Assembly: GCF_018343795.1 (NCBI RefSeq)
Contig: NZ_CP074346.1
Span: 186,001-250,000 of the forward strand
Direction of reading: 5' to 3'
DNA: 64,000 nt
From: Phocoenobacter atlanticus subsp. cyclopteri
GTDB taxonomy: Bacteria > Pseudomonadota > Gammaproteobacteria > Enterobacterales > Pasteurellaceae
In this document: in pieces, positions 23,565-33,703 of the stretch
Numbering within the stretch: the stretch's first letter is position 1
How the letters are laid out: each line of letters begins with the position of its first letter
Program-made: the position numbers and the translations under genes
Notes under the pieces: model-generated
Databases searched by the model: none
What the model saw: the letters and a program-made list of their open reading frames with translations, nothing else
Told to the model about the DNA's origin: nothing

Positions 23565-25364
23565 CTAATCCTTACCGACGTGTAAGATGGCAAGGAATGC
23601 CTCTTGTGGTAATTCAACATTACCCACAGATTTCATCCGTTTTTTACCATCTTTCTGCTTTTGTAATAATTTCTTCTTACGGCTGACGTCACCACCATAA
23701 CATTTTGCCAATACGTTTTTACGTAATTGTTTAACCGTTGAACGAGCAATAATTTGGTTACCAATCGCCGCCTGAATAGCAATGTCAAATTGCTGACGAG
23801 GAATAAAATCTTTCATTTTTTGAACTAATTCACGACCACGGAAAGCTGCATTAGTTTTATGAATAATGAGAGCAAGAGCATCAACACGTTCTCCATTAAT
23901 CATTACATCCACACGCACCATATCATCAGCTTGGAAATGTTTAAAGTTATAATCTAACGAAGCATAGCCACGTGAGGTTGATTTAATCCTATCGAAGAAA
24001 TCTAATACCACTTCACCCATTGGAATTTCATAGGTTAACGCAACTTGATTTCCGTGATAAACCATATTGGTTTGTACACCACGTTTCTCAATACAAAGGG
24101 TAATTACGTTACCTAAATATTCCTGTGGCACAAGAATATGACATTCAGCAATTGGCTCACGAATTTCTGCAATATTATTTAATGGTGGTAATTTTGCAGG
24201 GCTATCTACATATTCCACATTACCATTATTCAGTGCTACTTCATAAACTACAGTTGGAGCAGTGGTAATTAAATCTAAATCATATTCACGCTCTAACCGT
24301 TCCTGAATAATCTCCATATGCAATAAGCCAAGGAAACCACAACGGAAGCCAAAGCCTAAAGCCGAAGAGGTTTCTGGTTCGTATAATAATGAAGCATCAT
24401 TTAAGCTTAGTTTACCCAATGCGTCACGGAATGATTCATAATCATCAGAGCTAATTGGGAATAAACCCGCATAAACCTGAGGTTTGACTTTTTGAAAACC
24501 GGGTAAAATATCCGTTGCTGCATTGTGTTGATGGGTAATGGTATCACCCACAGGGGCTCCTAAAATATCCTTAATTCCACAAACAACCCAGCCAACTTCA
24601 CCACAATGTAGTACATCAGTATCTGTTTTTTTTGGTGTAAAAATGCCCAAGCGGTCAATATTATAATTAATCCCTGTACTCATCATTTTGATTTTATCAT
24701 TTTTACGTAACGTACCATTTTTAATACGTACCAATGATACAATTCCTAAGTAATTATCAAACCAAGAATCAATAATTAAGGCTTGCAATTTTGCATCTTG
24801 ATCACCTTTTGGTGCTGGCATTTTAGTCACGATTTCTTCTAAAACATCCTCAATGCCCAGACCTGTTTTTGCAGAACAACGAACAGCTTCAATCGCTTCA
24901 ATACCTACAATATCTTCAATTTCTTCTGCGACACGTTCAGGTTCAGCAGCAGGTAAGTCAATTTTATTTAAAACAGGAACAACCTCTAAATCCATTTCCA
25001 TTGCAGTGTAACAGTTTGCCAAAGTTTGTGCTTCCACGCCTTGCCCTGCATCTACGACTAATAATGCACCTTCACAGGCAGACAGTGAGCGAGATACTTC
25101 ATAAGAGAAATCCACGTGTCCAGGAGTATCAATAAAGTTAAGTTGATAAGTTTCACCATTTTTTGCTTTATAATTTAAGGTAACACTTTGAGCTTTAATG
25201 GTAATACCACGCTCACGTTCTAAATCCATTGAATCTAGCACTTGAGATTCCATTTCACGCTCTGTTAAACCACCACAAGTTTGAATTAAGCGATCAGAAA
25301 GTGTCGACTTGCCGTGATCAATATGGGCAATAATCGAAAAGTTACGAATATTTTTCATTTCCAT
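23565..25364 (-). CDS. lepA: Elongation factor 4 (LepA) GTPase
   Basis: A 599-residue ribosome-associated translational GTPase. The N-terminal G domain shows [14 protein letters not shown] (G1), a RGITIKAQ switch segment (G2), DTPGHVDF (G3) and [13 protein letters not shown] (G4), followed by EF-G-like domains and the LepA-specific C-terminal domain ([28 protein letters not shown]). The start may be ATG 25364 or the second ATG two codons later, which matches E. coli [10 protein letters not shown] exactly. The usual lepB partner is not downstream; an NfeD gene is there instead. Confidence 0.96.
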   Translation of the reverse strand: MEMKNIRNFSIIAHIDHGKSTLSDRLIQTCGGLTEREMESQVLDSMDLERERGITIKAQSVTLNYKAKNGETYQLNFIDTPGHVDFSYEVSRSLSACEGALLVVDAGQGVEAQTLANCYTAMEMDLEVVPVLNKIDLPAAEPERVAEEIEDIVGIEAIEAVRCSAKTGLGIEDVLEEIVTKMPAPKGDQDAKLQALIIDSWFDNYLGIVSLVRIKNGTLRKNDKIKMMSTGINYNIDRLGIFTPKKTDTDVLHCGEVGWVVCGIKDILGAPVGDTITHQHNAATDILPGFQKVKPQVYAGLFPISSDDYESFRDALGKLSLNDASLLYEPETSSALGFGFRCGFLGLLHMEIIQERLEREYDLDLITTAPTVVYEVALNNGNVEYVDSPAKLPPLNNIAEIREPIAECHILVPQEYLGNVITLCIEKRGVQTNMVYHGNQVALTYEIPMGEVVLDFFDRIKSTSRGYASLDYNFKHFQADDMVRVDVMINGERVDALALIIHKTNAAFRGRELVQKMKDFIPRQQFDIAIQAAIGNQIIARSTVKQLRKNVLAKCYGGDVSRKKKLLQKQKDGKKRMKSVGNVELPQEAFLAILHVGKD

Positions 25365-25469
25365 TTTATATTTCCGTTTCTATTTTTTATAAGGAATATT
25401 TTCCTGTAAATCAGTTGATAAAAGTATAACCGATGAATTTTACCTGAAAGCAACATAAATTGAAAAGGA

Positions 25470-25499
25470 AAGCGGTCACATTTAACAAATTTTTTGCAA
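25470..25499 (+). repeat. DNA uptake signal sequence, Apl type
   Basis: AAGCGGTCACATTTAAC followed by AAATTTTTTGCAA is a close match to the extended consensus, in the divergent lepA-rnt spacer. Confidence 0.75.
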
Positions 25500-25558
25500 T
25501 TTTTTCTGTACAATATTTGCTATAATGTGTTTGAATTTTAATTTAAACACAAATAATA

Positions 25559-26233
25559 ATGTCAGAAAAAACAGAACAACCATCAGAAAAACAAACAGAA
25601 ACAATAGATTACAATTTATTAAAAAATCGCTTTAGAGGATATTTACCTGTAGTGATTGATGTGGAAACCTCTGGTTTGAATGCACAAACAGACGCATTAT
25701 TGGAGTTGGCTGCAATTACCGTAAAAATGGATGAAAAAGGGTATTTAATCGCTGATCAAAAATGCCATTTTCACATCAAACCTTTTGAAGGTGCAAATAT
25801 TAACCCTGAGTCTTTGAAAATAAATGGGATAAATTTAGAAGATGAAAATCGTGGAGCAATCGCTGAGGTTGTCGCTATTCCCGAAATGTTCAAAATGGTA
25901 CGCAAAGCAATGAAAGAGCAAGGTTGTCAGCGAGCGATAATCGTGGCACATAATGCCACTTTTGATCAACAGTTCCTGCAACAAGCAGTAAAACGTATTG
26001 GTGCAAAACGTGATCCTTTCCATCCGTTCGCAATGTTTGACACCGCAACTCTTGCAGGCTTTGTTTATGGGCAAACTGTGTTAGTGAAAGCCTGCCAAAT
26101 GGCTGAAATCCCTTTTGATAACAAACAAGCGCACGGTGCATTATACGATACTGAAATTACCGCTGAATTGTTTTGTAAAATGGTGAATAAATTTAAAGAG
26201 TTAGGTGGTTTTCCAGTGATACAAACGAGTTAA
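25559..26233 (+). CDS. rnt: Ribonuclease T
   Basis: A 3'-5' exonuclease of the DEDDh class that trims tRNA and other stable RNA 3' ends. It is 224 residues long. [10 protein letters not shown] (Exo I), [11 protein letters not shown] (Exo II) and [14 protein letters not shown] (Exo III with the catalytic His) are all present. It is the last core gene before the accessory island. It is divergent from lepA. Confidence 0.95.
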   Translation: MSEKTEQPSEKQTETIDYNLLKNRFRGYLPVVIDVETSGLNAQTDALLELAAITVKMDEKGYLIADQKCHFHIKPFEGANINPESLKINGINLEDENRGAIAEVVAIPEMFKMVRKAMKEQGCQRAIIVAHNATFDQQFLQQAVKRIGAKRDPFHPFAMFDTATLAGFVYGQTVLVKACQMAEIPFDNKQAHGALYDTEITAELFCKMVNKFKELGGFPVIQTS

Positions 26234-26390
26234 GTTAAATAAATGTGGTGTTTTGTAAGCAGTATGTGATTGAAAATAGAGCTTGTTGTATGTTAGTTCG
26301 CCGTAGTATAATCAAACTAATGTAGTAATTTTGAATTAGAATAGTTTGGAATAGAATACATAAAAAGTATCATAATAGGTAAAAATTTGA

Positions 26391-27152
26391 ATGAGGCTAA
26401 CGCTTAATGAAGTACAGTGTATTATCGCACTAAAAAATAAATATTTTGGTTTTGAAAGTAAAATTTTTCTTTTTGGAAGTCGTTTAGATGACCAGGTAAA
26501 AGGGGGGGATATAGATTTATATTTAATCCCAGAAGAAAATAGTGAAAATCCTTTTTCTTTAAAAAGTAAATTTCTGATTGCTTTACAAAATGAGATCGGT
26601 GAGCAAAAAATTGATCTTATTATTGCTTCAGATAGAAATAGAGTAATTGAGAGAGAGGCTATGAAAGGAATGGAACTAGATATTGGACAAATAAAATTAC
26701 GAAAATACCTTAATGAATGTGACAAGCACCTGTTGAGAATAAATGAGGCTTATGAAGATATAAAGGATATTATTCCTTTAAGTGTAAGTAAATATACAAC
26801 TTTGAATAAAAATGAAGTGCGAAATATTGACCAATATCTCTACCGTTTTTCAAAATTACAGGACACATTAGGACAAAAAATATTTAAATCTATTTTAGCT
26901 ATCTATGAACCAAATATTGAACCACTTCCCTTTTTAGATATATTAAATCGGTTAGAGAAATTACATTTTTTAGAAGATAAGAATGAGTGGCTTGCATTAA
27001 GAGAAAAAAGAAATAGGATCGCTCATCAATATGATGATGAACCTTATGAAATGGTTCAGGCGTTAAACGATATTTTGTATTATAAGAACATTTTAGAGTC
27101 AATTTATTTGTATATTAGAAATAAATTGATTGATAATGGTGAAAAAAATTAG
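26391..27152 (+). CDS. Fused MNT nucleotidyltransferase-HEPN protein
   Basis: A 253-residue protein that appears to fuse the two halves of a HEPN/MNT toxin-antitoxin system. Residues 1 to about 95 form a minimal nucleotidyltransferase domain with FGSRLDDQVKGGDIDLYL (GS, nine residues, then DxD) and KIDLIIA. Residues from about 105 form a helical HEPN-like domain with RNRIAHQY near residue 205, matching the RX4HXY motif of HepT-type RNases. In two-gene systems the MNT protein adds AMP to the HEPN tyrosine to silence it, so this chain could be self-modifying. That activity is inference. It sits alone at the left edge of the island; the start is ATG 26391. Confidence 0.75.
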   Translation: MRLTLNEVQCIIALKNKYFGFESKIFLFGSRLDDQVKGGDIDLYLIPEENSENPFSLKSKFLIALQNEIGEQKIDLIIASDRNRVIEREAMKGMELDIGQIKLRKYLNECDKHLLRINEAYEDIKDIIPLSVSKYTTLNKNEVRNIDQYLYRFSKLQDTLGQKIFKSILAIYEPNIEPLPFLDILNRLEKLHFLEDKNEWLALREKRNRIAHQYDDEPYEMVQALNDILYYKNILESIYLYIRNKLIDNGEKN

Positions 27153-27157
27153 TTTAA

Positions 27158-27544
27158 ATGTTAGATGCTTACAAAAAAATGTTAAAAATCGAACACAAGA
27201 AAACTTAAAAGAAATACAAAGGCTCTCTCTATTTTGTGGAGTTTAAAAATCCTAAAGTTAAGAATATTAATGTTGATAATATTAAATCTAAATTTAAATC
27301 AGGAACAATAATTTTAAAAGAGTTATTAAAAAACTTTGAAAAACCAAAAGATAACAAATTTATTTTTTGTGTTGTATATAAATCTTCTGGTAAACCAAAA
27401 TATTTTGATTACTCTCATTTTGTAGCTAATTTAACTAAATTTAGTTTAGATGAAGAAAATAAACATTTGAATAATTTTTATGACGAAATAATAACTCAGG
27501 ATATAGAGTTTTATAAGAAAGAATTTGTAGATTTACAATGTTAG
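27158..27544 (+). pseudogene. Small hypothetical gene with an early stop codon
   Basis: The frame starts at ATG 27158 (MLDAYKKMLKIEHKKT), meets TAA at 27206-27208, then continues KKYKGSLYFVEFKNPK to a stop at 27544, totalling about 128 codons. The part after the stop (about 110 residues from KKYKGSLYF) is lysine- and asparagine-rich and soluble. It could still be made from a GTG at 27236. I recognise no family; the VEFKN segment faintly recalls nuclease cores but is not enough. It begins 5 bp after the MNT-HEPN gene, so it may have been co-transcribed with it. Confidence 0.45.
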
Positions 27545-27609
27545 ATTTAATTTACGTATTCTTAGATTTAAAAGACTTAGATATAAAATCGTATTAGTAG
27601 GATAATAAA

Positions 27610-28641
27610 ATGAAAAAAATATTAATAACAGGTGGTGCAGGATTCATTGGATCAGCAGTTATTCGTCATATTATTGAGAGTACGGATGATAGTGTCATCA
27701 ATGTAGATAAATTAACTTATGCAGGAAATTTAGAATCTCTTGATAGTGTATCTGAAAGCGAAAGATATCATTTTGAACAAGTTGATATTTGTGATGCGGT
27801 TACATTGAAGCAAGTTTTTGCAAAATATCAGCCTGATTTGGTTATGCATTTAGCGGCTGAAAGTCACGTAGATCGTTCAATTGATGGACCTTCTGCTTTT
27901 ATAGAAACAAATATTGTGGGTACTTACACTCTGTTAGAAGTCGCTCGTCAGTATTGGCAAGAATTAGATGAGACTAAAAAGCAAAACTTCCGTTTTCATC
28001 ACATTTCAACGGATGAAGTGTATGGCGATTTGGAAGGTACAGATGATTTATTTACAGAAACCACACCTTATGCCCCAAGTAGCCCTTATTCAGCATCAAA
28101 AGCATCAAGCGATCATTTAGTTCGTGCTTGGTACCGTACTTATGGTTTACCTGTTATTGTAACCAACTGCTCAAATAACTATGGTCCTTACCATTTTCCT
28201 GAAAAACTGATCCCTTTAATGATTTTAAATGCTCTTGATGGAAAGCCATTACCTGTTTATGGTAATGGACAACAAATCAGAGATTGGTTATTCGTAGAAG
28301 ATCACGCAAGAGCATTGTATATAGTAGTAACCGAAGGAAAAGTTGGTGAAACCTATAATATTGGTGGTCATAACGAAAAAGCGAATATTGATGTGGTAAA
28401 AACAATTTGCTCTATCTTAGAAGATCTAGTACCACAAAAACCGCAGGGCGTGGAAAAATATGCTGATCTAATTACTTTTGTCAAAGACAGACCAGGACAT
28501 GATGTGCGTTATGCGATTGATGCAACTAAAATTCAACGAGAATTGGGATGGAAACCACAAGAGACCTTTGAGACAGGGATTCGTAAGACAGTTGAGTGGT
28601 ATTTAAAGAATAGAAAAAATAATAAACAGAGTATTTTGTGA
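27610..28641 (+). CDS. rffG: dTDP-glucose 4,6-dehydratase
   Basis: A 343-residue short-chain dehydrogenase-type enzyme forming dTDP-4-keto-6-deoxyglucose. [10 protein letters not shown] (NAD-binding), [24 protein letters not shown] and the [10 protein letters not shown] catalytic stretch (YxxxK) are diagnostic of RmlB/RffG. The window holds no rmlA, rmlC or rmlD, so the other steps of the dTDP-sugar pathway must be encoded elsewhere. It is the first gene of the polysaccharide cluster. In H. influenzae an rffG gene lies beside the hmg cluster, hence the symbol; rfbB/rmlB would be equivalent. Confidence 0.9.
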   Translation: MKKILITGGAGFIGSAVIRHIIESTDDSVINVDKLTYAGNLESLDSVSESERYHFEQVDICDAVTLKQVFAKYQPDLVMHLAAESHVDRSIDGPSAFIETNIVGTYTLLEVARQYWQELDETKKQNFRFHHISTDEVYGDLEGTDDLFTETTPYAPSSPYSASKASSDHLVRAWYRTYGLPVIVTNCSNNYGPYHFPEKLIPLMILNALDGKPLPVYGNGQQIRDWLFVEDHARALYIVVTEGKVGETYNIGGHNEKANIDVVKTICSILEDLVPQKPQGVEKYADLITFVKDRPGHDVRYAIDATKIQRELGWKPQETFETGIRKTVEWYLKNRKNNKQSIL

Positions 28642-28659
28642 TAAACATTGGAGAAAAAT

Positions 28660-29322
28660 ATGAATATAGCAGTAATTCCAGCAAGAGCTGGCTCTAAAGG
28701 AATAAAAGCCAAGAATCTTCAAAAAATTGGTGGGATTTCTTTGGTTGGAAGAGCAGTCCTAGCGGCAGTTAAAAGTGAATGTTTTGATGAAATTATTATA
28801 TCTTCTGATGGGGAAGAAATTTTAGCTGAAGGTGAGCGTTATGGTGCAAAACCTATGAAAAGACCAGTTGAACTAGCAGAAGATAGAACGAAAACCATAG
28901 GTGTTATAACGCATATATTACGTTGTAAAAAGTTAACCTCAGGGGTCATTACCCATTTACAACCAACGAGTCCACTACGTAATGAGTTAGATATTAAAAA
29001 TGCAATGAGTTTATTTAATACTGGTGTTTTTAAATCAGTAGTCTCTGCTTGTGAATGTGAACATCATCCTTACAAATCGTTTTCTTTAGATGGGAATAAA
29101 GTTATTCCTATTACTAAAGTTTCTGATTTTGAAGCACCTCGTCAGTCTCTTCCTAAAATTTATCGTCCTAATGGAGCTATTTATATTAATGATATTGAAG
29201 CGCTTATAAAAGAAAATGGTTTTTTTGCTGCACCACAAGGATTTTATTTAATGCCAGAAGAACGTTCAATTGATATTGATTCTATTAAGGATTTGAGAAT
29301 TGCAGAGTTGTTGTTAGACTAA
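28660..29322 (+). CDS. neuA: CMP-N-acetylneuraminate synthetase
   Basis: Activates sialic acid with CTP to CMP-Neu5Ac, the donor for sialyltransferases. It is 220 residues from the chosen start. [15 protein letters not shown] is the nucleotide-binding signature, and [14 protein letters not shown] and [18 protein letters not shown] are conserved further segments. ATG 28660 is preferred because GGAG sits 7 nt before it, whereas the earlier in-frame codon is a TTG. No neuB or neuC is present, so the sialic acid is probably scavenged, as in other Pasteurellaceae. The GT52 enzyme two genes downstream would use the product. Confidence 0.88.
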   Translation: MNIAVIPARAGSKGIKAKNLQKIGGISLVGRAVLAAVKSECFDEIIISSDGEEILAEGERYGAKPMKRPVELAEDRTKTIGVITHILRCKKLTSGVITHLQPTSPLRNELDIKNAMSLFNTGVFKSVVSACECEHHPYKSFSLDGNKVIPITKVSDFEAPRQSLPKIYRPNGAIYINDIEALIKENGFFAAPQGFYLMPEERSIDIDSIKDLRIAELLLD

Positions 29323-29327
29323 AATTA

Positions 29328-30539
29328 ATGAAAATTTTAAAAGATAGTGCTATTTATATAATAGGTGAAATAGCAAGTAAGTTAATGCCTTTTTTGCTCA
29401 TCCCTTATTTATCTGGAAAACTAGGGGTTGAAGGCTATGGGTTGTTATCTTATTATCAAACTTATATGGTATTATTCGCACTTATTATAGGGTTAAGCCA
29501 AGATGGGGCTGTCGCTCGATATTTCTATGTCTACGGCAAGCGTTCCATAAATTTAGTGGTGAATACTGGTTATGCTTATGCAACAGTTATGGGATGTATT
29601 ATTTTTATAATTTGTTGGTTATTACACTCAGAAGCTTTAATGTATATTAGTTTAGCTGTTATATTCCAAATTTTTATGGGTGTTCAATTAAGTGTTAGAC
29701 AGTGTCAAAAGCAAGCATTATCCTATACGATTGTACAATTTTTATTTGCAGTAATACCTGTTATTGTTACAGTATTATTGTTTGAGCTTTATGAAACTGA
29801 ACTCGTTGAAAAACGATTTTTAGCTATATTACTAGGGAATATAATAGTGTTTTGCCTTGCCTACATTTTATATAAAAATAAAATAAATATAGTAAAAAAA
29901 TTTAGTTTTAAGCAATATAAAATTGCTTTTTATTATTTTATGGGGTTTGGTCTGCCTTTGATTTTTCATCATGGAAGTTTTTTTATAAAAGGACAGTTAG
30001 ATAGATTTTTTATTTATCATAAATACTCTGAAGGTGAATTAGGTATTTATGCGATGGGAGCTAATTTGGCGCTTGTTGTTTCAACTTTGGTTTTAGCAGT
30101 TAATAAGGCAGTAATACCTTACTATTTTGAGGCGTTAAAAAATAATAAATTAACATTAACAAATATCTATAAATTTACTTTTATATCTTTTTTGATAATT
30201 CCTTTTGCTTTTTTTATCTTATGTTTGATTCCAGAAGATCTATTTCTATGGGTATTAGGAGATAAATTTATAGGTGTAAAATATTATTTTACATTGTTTA
30301 CCATTTCAACATTATTTATAATTCCTTATCTATTTATGGTAAATTATCTGTTTTTTTATGGAAAAACAAAACTTATCGCATTTTGTTCTGTTTTTTCAAC
30401 GGTACTTTATTTGATTGCTTTAATAATTCTAATAAATACAGAAGTGAAATATATTCCTTATGCGAGTATTGTGGGGGCTTTGGGTGTTTTGCCAGTGCTT
30501 TATTTAATAACGAAAAAAGTAAGAAAAGAAGTAGAATGA
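29328..30539 (+). CDS. wzx: Oligosaccharide flippase (Wzx-like)
   Basis: A 403-residue polytopic inner-membrane protein of the PST/Wzx family, with about 12 hydrophobic segments and the typical start in which a first helix follows a short basic N-terminus (MKILKDSAIYIIGEIASKLM). It probably moves a lipid-linked oligosaccharide across the inner membrane. It begins 5 bp after neuA. Its stop codon overlaps the ATG of the GT52 gene (ATGA), showing translational coupling. Confidence 0.82.
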   Translation: MKILKDSAIYIIGEIASKLMPFLLIPYLSGKLGVEGYGLLSYYQTYMVLFALIIGLSQDGAVARYFYVYGKRSINLVVNTGYAYATVMGCIIFIICWLLHSEALMYISLAVIFQIFMGVQLSVRQCQKQALSYTIVQFLFAVIPVIVTVLLFELYETELVEKRFLAILLGNIIVFCLAYILYKNKINIVKKFSFKQYKIAFYYFMGFGLPLIFHHGSFFIKGQLDRFFIYHKYSEGELGIYAMGANLALVVSTLVLAVNKAVIPYYFEALKNNKLTLTNIYKFTFISFLIIPFAFFILCLIPEDLFLWVLGDKFIGVKYYFTLFTISTLFIIPYLFMVNYLFFYGKTKLIAFCSVFSTVLYLIALIILINTEVKYIPYASIVGALGVLPVLYLITKKVRKEVE

Positions 30540-31507
30540 ATTTGATTATATGTATGACACCTCTGCAAATGCTTATTGCTGAGAAAATTATAGAGTTGCA
30601 TTCTGAGGATAAATTTTATGCCATAGTTTTAGGTCAGAAGGAAAATTCAAAATATTATTATTATGCTAATAGATTAAAAGAAAAATGTATAAAATTAGAA
30701 TTTATTGAGCAACCATCCTTTAATAATAAGTTATTGATATTTTTTTTCATAATTAAATTCAAATTAAAGGGAATCATTTTACCTAATATAAATAAAATAT
30801 TTTTAGCAAATATTCATTTTTTACCATTGTTGGGTTTATTGAGTACCTTAAGGTTTAAAGAAATTAATACTTTTGATGATGGTTTAGCAAACATAGATAA
30901 TACTAGTTTCCTTTTCACAAAAAGAGAGCATGGCTTCCTTAAAAGGATAATATTATCTATTTTAGTTGGTGGTTTTTATAAAGAGAATATAAAAGAATTC
31001 TCAAAAATTCATTATACCATTTATAAGGATTTACCAAATATTATTATAAATACAAGTTTTATCAGTTTATTGCCAGAAAATACTGTATGGAAAAAAAATA
31101 ATGGTGAAACAAGTAATATAGTAAAAATATTTTTAGGTCAGCCTATTTTTGAGAATAGTAATATTTCAGATAAAAATATAATAAAAAAGAATATTAACTT
31201 AATAAAGCTTGCTTTAAAATATTGTAAAGCCGATTATTTTTTTCCACACCCAAGAGAAAATTATAAAGTAGATGGTATTAAAAATATTAATACTTCGTTA
31301 ATATTTGAAGATTATATTATTAAATTAATAAAAAATAATCCTAGAAATAAATATATTATATATACCTTCTTTAGTGGTGCAGTTCTAAATGTTATTAATT
31401 TACCCAATATTGAAGTTGTATCGTTGAGACACCACGAATTACCAGAGATATGGAACAATGCCTATAATGTTCTTGAAAAATTTAATATTAAGATAGAAAT
31501 TATATAA
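30536..31507 (+). CDS. GT52 family glycosyltransferase, probable sialyltransferase
   Basis: A 323-residue protein. The N-terminus MNLIICMTPLQMLIAEKII and the segment FDDGLANIDN match my memory of family GT52, which includes the LPS alpha-2,3-sialyltransferases Lst of Neisseria and SiaA/LsgB of H. influenzae. Late motifs PHPREN and YTFFSGAVLNVIN also fit. The start at 30536 overlaps the wzx stop; an in-frame upstream extension of 51 codons lies inside wzx and is not credible. With neuA close by, transfer of sialic acid onto the cluster's oligosaccharide is the likely job. Confidence 0.82.
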   Translation: MNLIICMTPLQMLIAEKIIELHSEDKFYAIVLGQKENSKYYYYANRLKEKCIKLEFIEQPSFNNKLLIFFFIIKFKLKGIILPNINKIFLANIHFLPLLGLLSTLRFKEINTFDDGLANIDNTSFLFTKREHGFLKRIILSILVGGFYKENIKEFSKIHYTIYKDLPNIIINTSFISLLPENTVWKKNNGETSNIVKIFLGQPIFENSNISDKNIIKKNINLIKLALKYCKADYFFPHPRENYKVDGIKNINTSLIFEDYIIKLIKNNPRNKYIIYTFFSGAVLNVINLPNIEVVSLRHHELPEIWNNAYNVLEKFNIKIEII

Positions 31508-31509
31508 TT

Positions 31510-32571
31510 ATGAAAAAATTGTCGTTTATAGTTCCAATATATAATGTTGAGGAGTATTTGGCTCGTTGTGTGAAATCATTATTGAATCAAGATGTTTCTC
31601 ATGATGAGTATGAAATTATTTTAGTTAATGATGGTTCTACTGATAATAGCGGTCTCATTGCAGATGAAATTTGTCAAAATAGTAGGAATGTCAGAGTGTT
31701 TCATAAAGAAAATGGTGGGTTAAGTGATGCTAGAAATTTTGGTCTAGATAAAGCAGATGGAAAATATATTTGGTTTATTGATAGTGATGATTATATAAAA
31801 GAAAACTGTTTAGGAAATTTACTTAAGTTTTCTTTTGATGAGGATATTGATTATATAGATTTTCCAATATATGAAGTAAATAATTCATCAAAATATTTGT
31901 ATAATTTCATTAATAAACCCCAAAATAGAGTAGATAACGTGTCCTTTATAAGAGACTTCAACCTCAATTTTTCTGCATGGTGTTTTATATCTAAAAGAAG
32001 TATTTGGTTAAATAATAACATTTCTTTTATTAGAGGAATTATTCATGAAGATCATGATTCAATTTTACATTTACTAGAAAATTGTTCAAGTTGCTCGCAT
32101 TACAATCAACAAGAGGGACTTTATTATTATATAACTGGAAGAAGCGGTAGTATTACTTCAACAAAAAATGAGAAAAGGTATATAAAATCAATTAAAAGCT
32201 GGATTGAGATTATTAATTTAACAAAAGAGAGATACCTTTTATCTAACAATAAAAATCAGTACTCTGTGGAAGTTAGAAAATATTTAAGTTATTTTGAGTG
32301 TATGTTAGTGAATTCAATTTTAAATTCTACTTTATTGTATAAAAAAAAGAAAGAATATTTAGATTTTGCTAGTAAGTATATGTTATTACCTAAGGATAGA
32401 CCTAAAAGATACCCTAATCCTAATGGACTTTGGAGACTATTATTTCCTTTAATGAAAAACATTATTTTTTTAAAGTGTTTATGCTTAATTCTTGGTAATA
32501 AATATATTATAAGATTTATCAATCTTATACATAAATTTTTTATACATAAATTCATCTTTATGAGAAAATAA
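31510..32571 (+). CDS. GT2 family glycosyltransferase
   Basis: A 353-residue inverting glycosyltransferase with a GT-A fold. VPIYNVEEYLARCVKSLL, LVNDGSTDNSG, GGLSDARNFGLDKA and WFIDSDDYI (DXD-type metal site) are present in the expected order over residues 8-95. The C-terminal part contains hydrophobic stretches that may associate with the membrane. The sugar specificity cannot be read from sequence. It begins 2 bp after the sialyltransferase-like gene. Confidence 0.88.
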   Translation: MKKLSFIVPIYNVEEYLARCVKSLLNQDVSHDEYEIILVNDGSTDNSGLIADEICQNSRNVRVFHKENGGLSDARNFGLDKADGKYIWFIDSDDYIKENCLGNLLKFSFDEDIDYIDFPIYEVNNSSKYLYNFINKPQNRVDNVSFIRDFNLNFSAWCFISKRSIWLNNNISFIRGIIHEDHDSILHLLENCSSCSHYNQQEGLYYYITGRSGSITSTKNEKRYIKSIKSWIEIINLTKERYLLSNNKNQYSVEVRKYLSYFECMLVNSILNSTLLYKKKKEYLDFASKYMLLPKDRPKRYPNPNGLWRLLFPLMKNIIFLKCLCLILGNKYIIRFINLIHKFFIHKFIFMRK

Positions 32572-32573
32572 TC

Positions 32574-33698
32574 ATGTTAGAAATTATTATTTCTTTTTGC
32601 CTATTATTTTTAATGTTAGGTTGTTATATCAATAAGTTAAGTTTTTCGTTTTCTTTTTTACTAATAAGCTTCATTTGTTTTGGTACAGTGTTAAGCAATT
32701 ATAGGATTGATATAATATTATTATTTATAGCAATATTTATTGCTTTTTTTGAACATAAGCTTGTTTTTCAAGAGAAACGTTTGATATTACTATGCTTTAT
32801 CTTGTTATTAACTATTCCGTTAATTTTTTCTAATTTAATATTGGGCGGGATTTTAATACAAGCGATAGGTAAAAGTTTAAAATTTTTATTGATTTTCTTT
32901 ATTTTTTTAGCATCTTTTAAATTCAATAAAAGAGATTCAGAAGTAGGGGTTTTCATTTTTATTAGACAATTTATCCGTATTAATATATTAATTTTACCAA
33001 TAGGATATTTAATAGGACTTTATACGGATTATGGTAATTTTCAGATTGCGAGATTTACAGGCATAATGCAAGATTCAAATTACTTTGCGCTATATTGTTT
33101 TATAATGTACACATTTCTTCCTACTATCAATTATAAAGAGAAAGCATTTCTTTTCATTTTCATATTGTTAAGTCAATCTTGGAGTATTCTAGGTTCATTT
33201 ATGATTTATTTATGTTTTCATAACTTAAAATTTAAATTATTTTTTTCTAAATATCTTCCTTTTTTGCTTGTAATAATATCTGTTGTTGCAATTGATTTTT
33301 ATATTAATAATTTAGGTAGAGGTTTTGTTTTAACTGATTACAAAGAAAATGTGATTTCTTTGAAAATAAATTCTATTTTATTTAGATTAGAAGCCATGAG
33401 TGGGGGGTATATTGACATTTTAAAAAATGTAGACTCGTTATTTTGGGGGCATGGTTCGGGGAGAAGTCTGGAGTATTCGAACAGGGTTTTCCATAATTTT
33501 TATTTTCAATTTCTTTTTGATCATGGTATTTTTGCTGTTGTATTATTTTATATCTTTTTATATGAATCGATTAAAAAATATAAAATTCAAGAGGGTATAA
33601 TGTGGATTATATTTTGTATTTTATCTTTATTTTTTGATGTGTATTTTTCTTTTGTTTTTATCTTTTATTTTTTTTGTTACAAGGTTAGGTTAGGTTAG
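32574..33698 (+). CDS. Wzy-like polysaccharide polymerase / ligase-like membrane protein
   Basis: A 374-residue, very hydrophobic and AT-rich protein with about 10-11 membrane segments and one larger periplasmic-loop candidate (around residues 245-310, containing WGHGSGRSLEYSNRVFHNFYFQ). That HGSGR...HNFY arrangement is typical of Wzy/WaaL-type proteins. In an hmg-like cluster it would polymerise or handle the lipid-linked unit. Identification rests on topology and position more than on sequence. Confidence 0.65.
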   Translation: MLEIIISFCLLFLMLGCYINKLSFSFSFLLISFICFGTVLSNYRIDIILLFIAIFIAFFEHKLVFQEKRLILLCFILLLTIPLIFSNLILGGILIQAIGKSLKFLLIFFIFLASFKFNKRDSEVGVFIFIRQFIRINILILPIGYLIGLYTDYGNFQIARFTGIMQDSNYFALYCFIMYTFLPTINYKEKAFLFIFILLSQSWSILGSFMIYLCFHNLKFKLFFSKYLPFLLVIISVVAIDFYINNLGRGFVLTDYKENVISLKINSILFRLEAMSGGYIDILKNVDSLFWGHGSGRSLEYSNRVFHNFYFQFLFDHGIFAVVLFYIFLYESIKKYKIQEGIMWIIFCILSLFFDVYFSFVFIFYFFCYKVRLG

Positions 33699-33703
33699 CA
33701 ATA

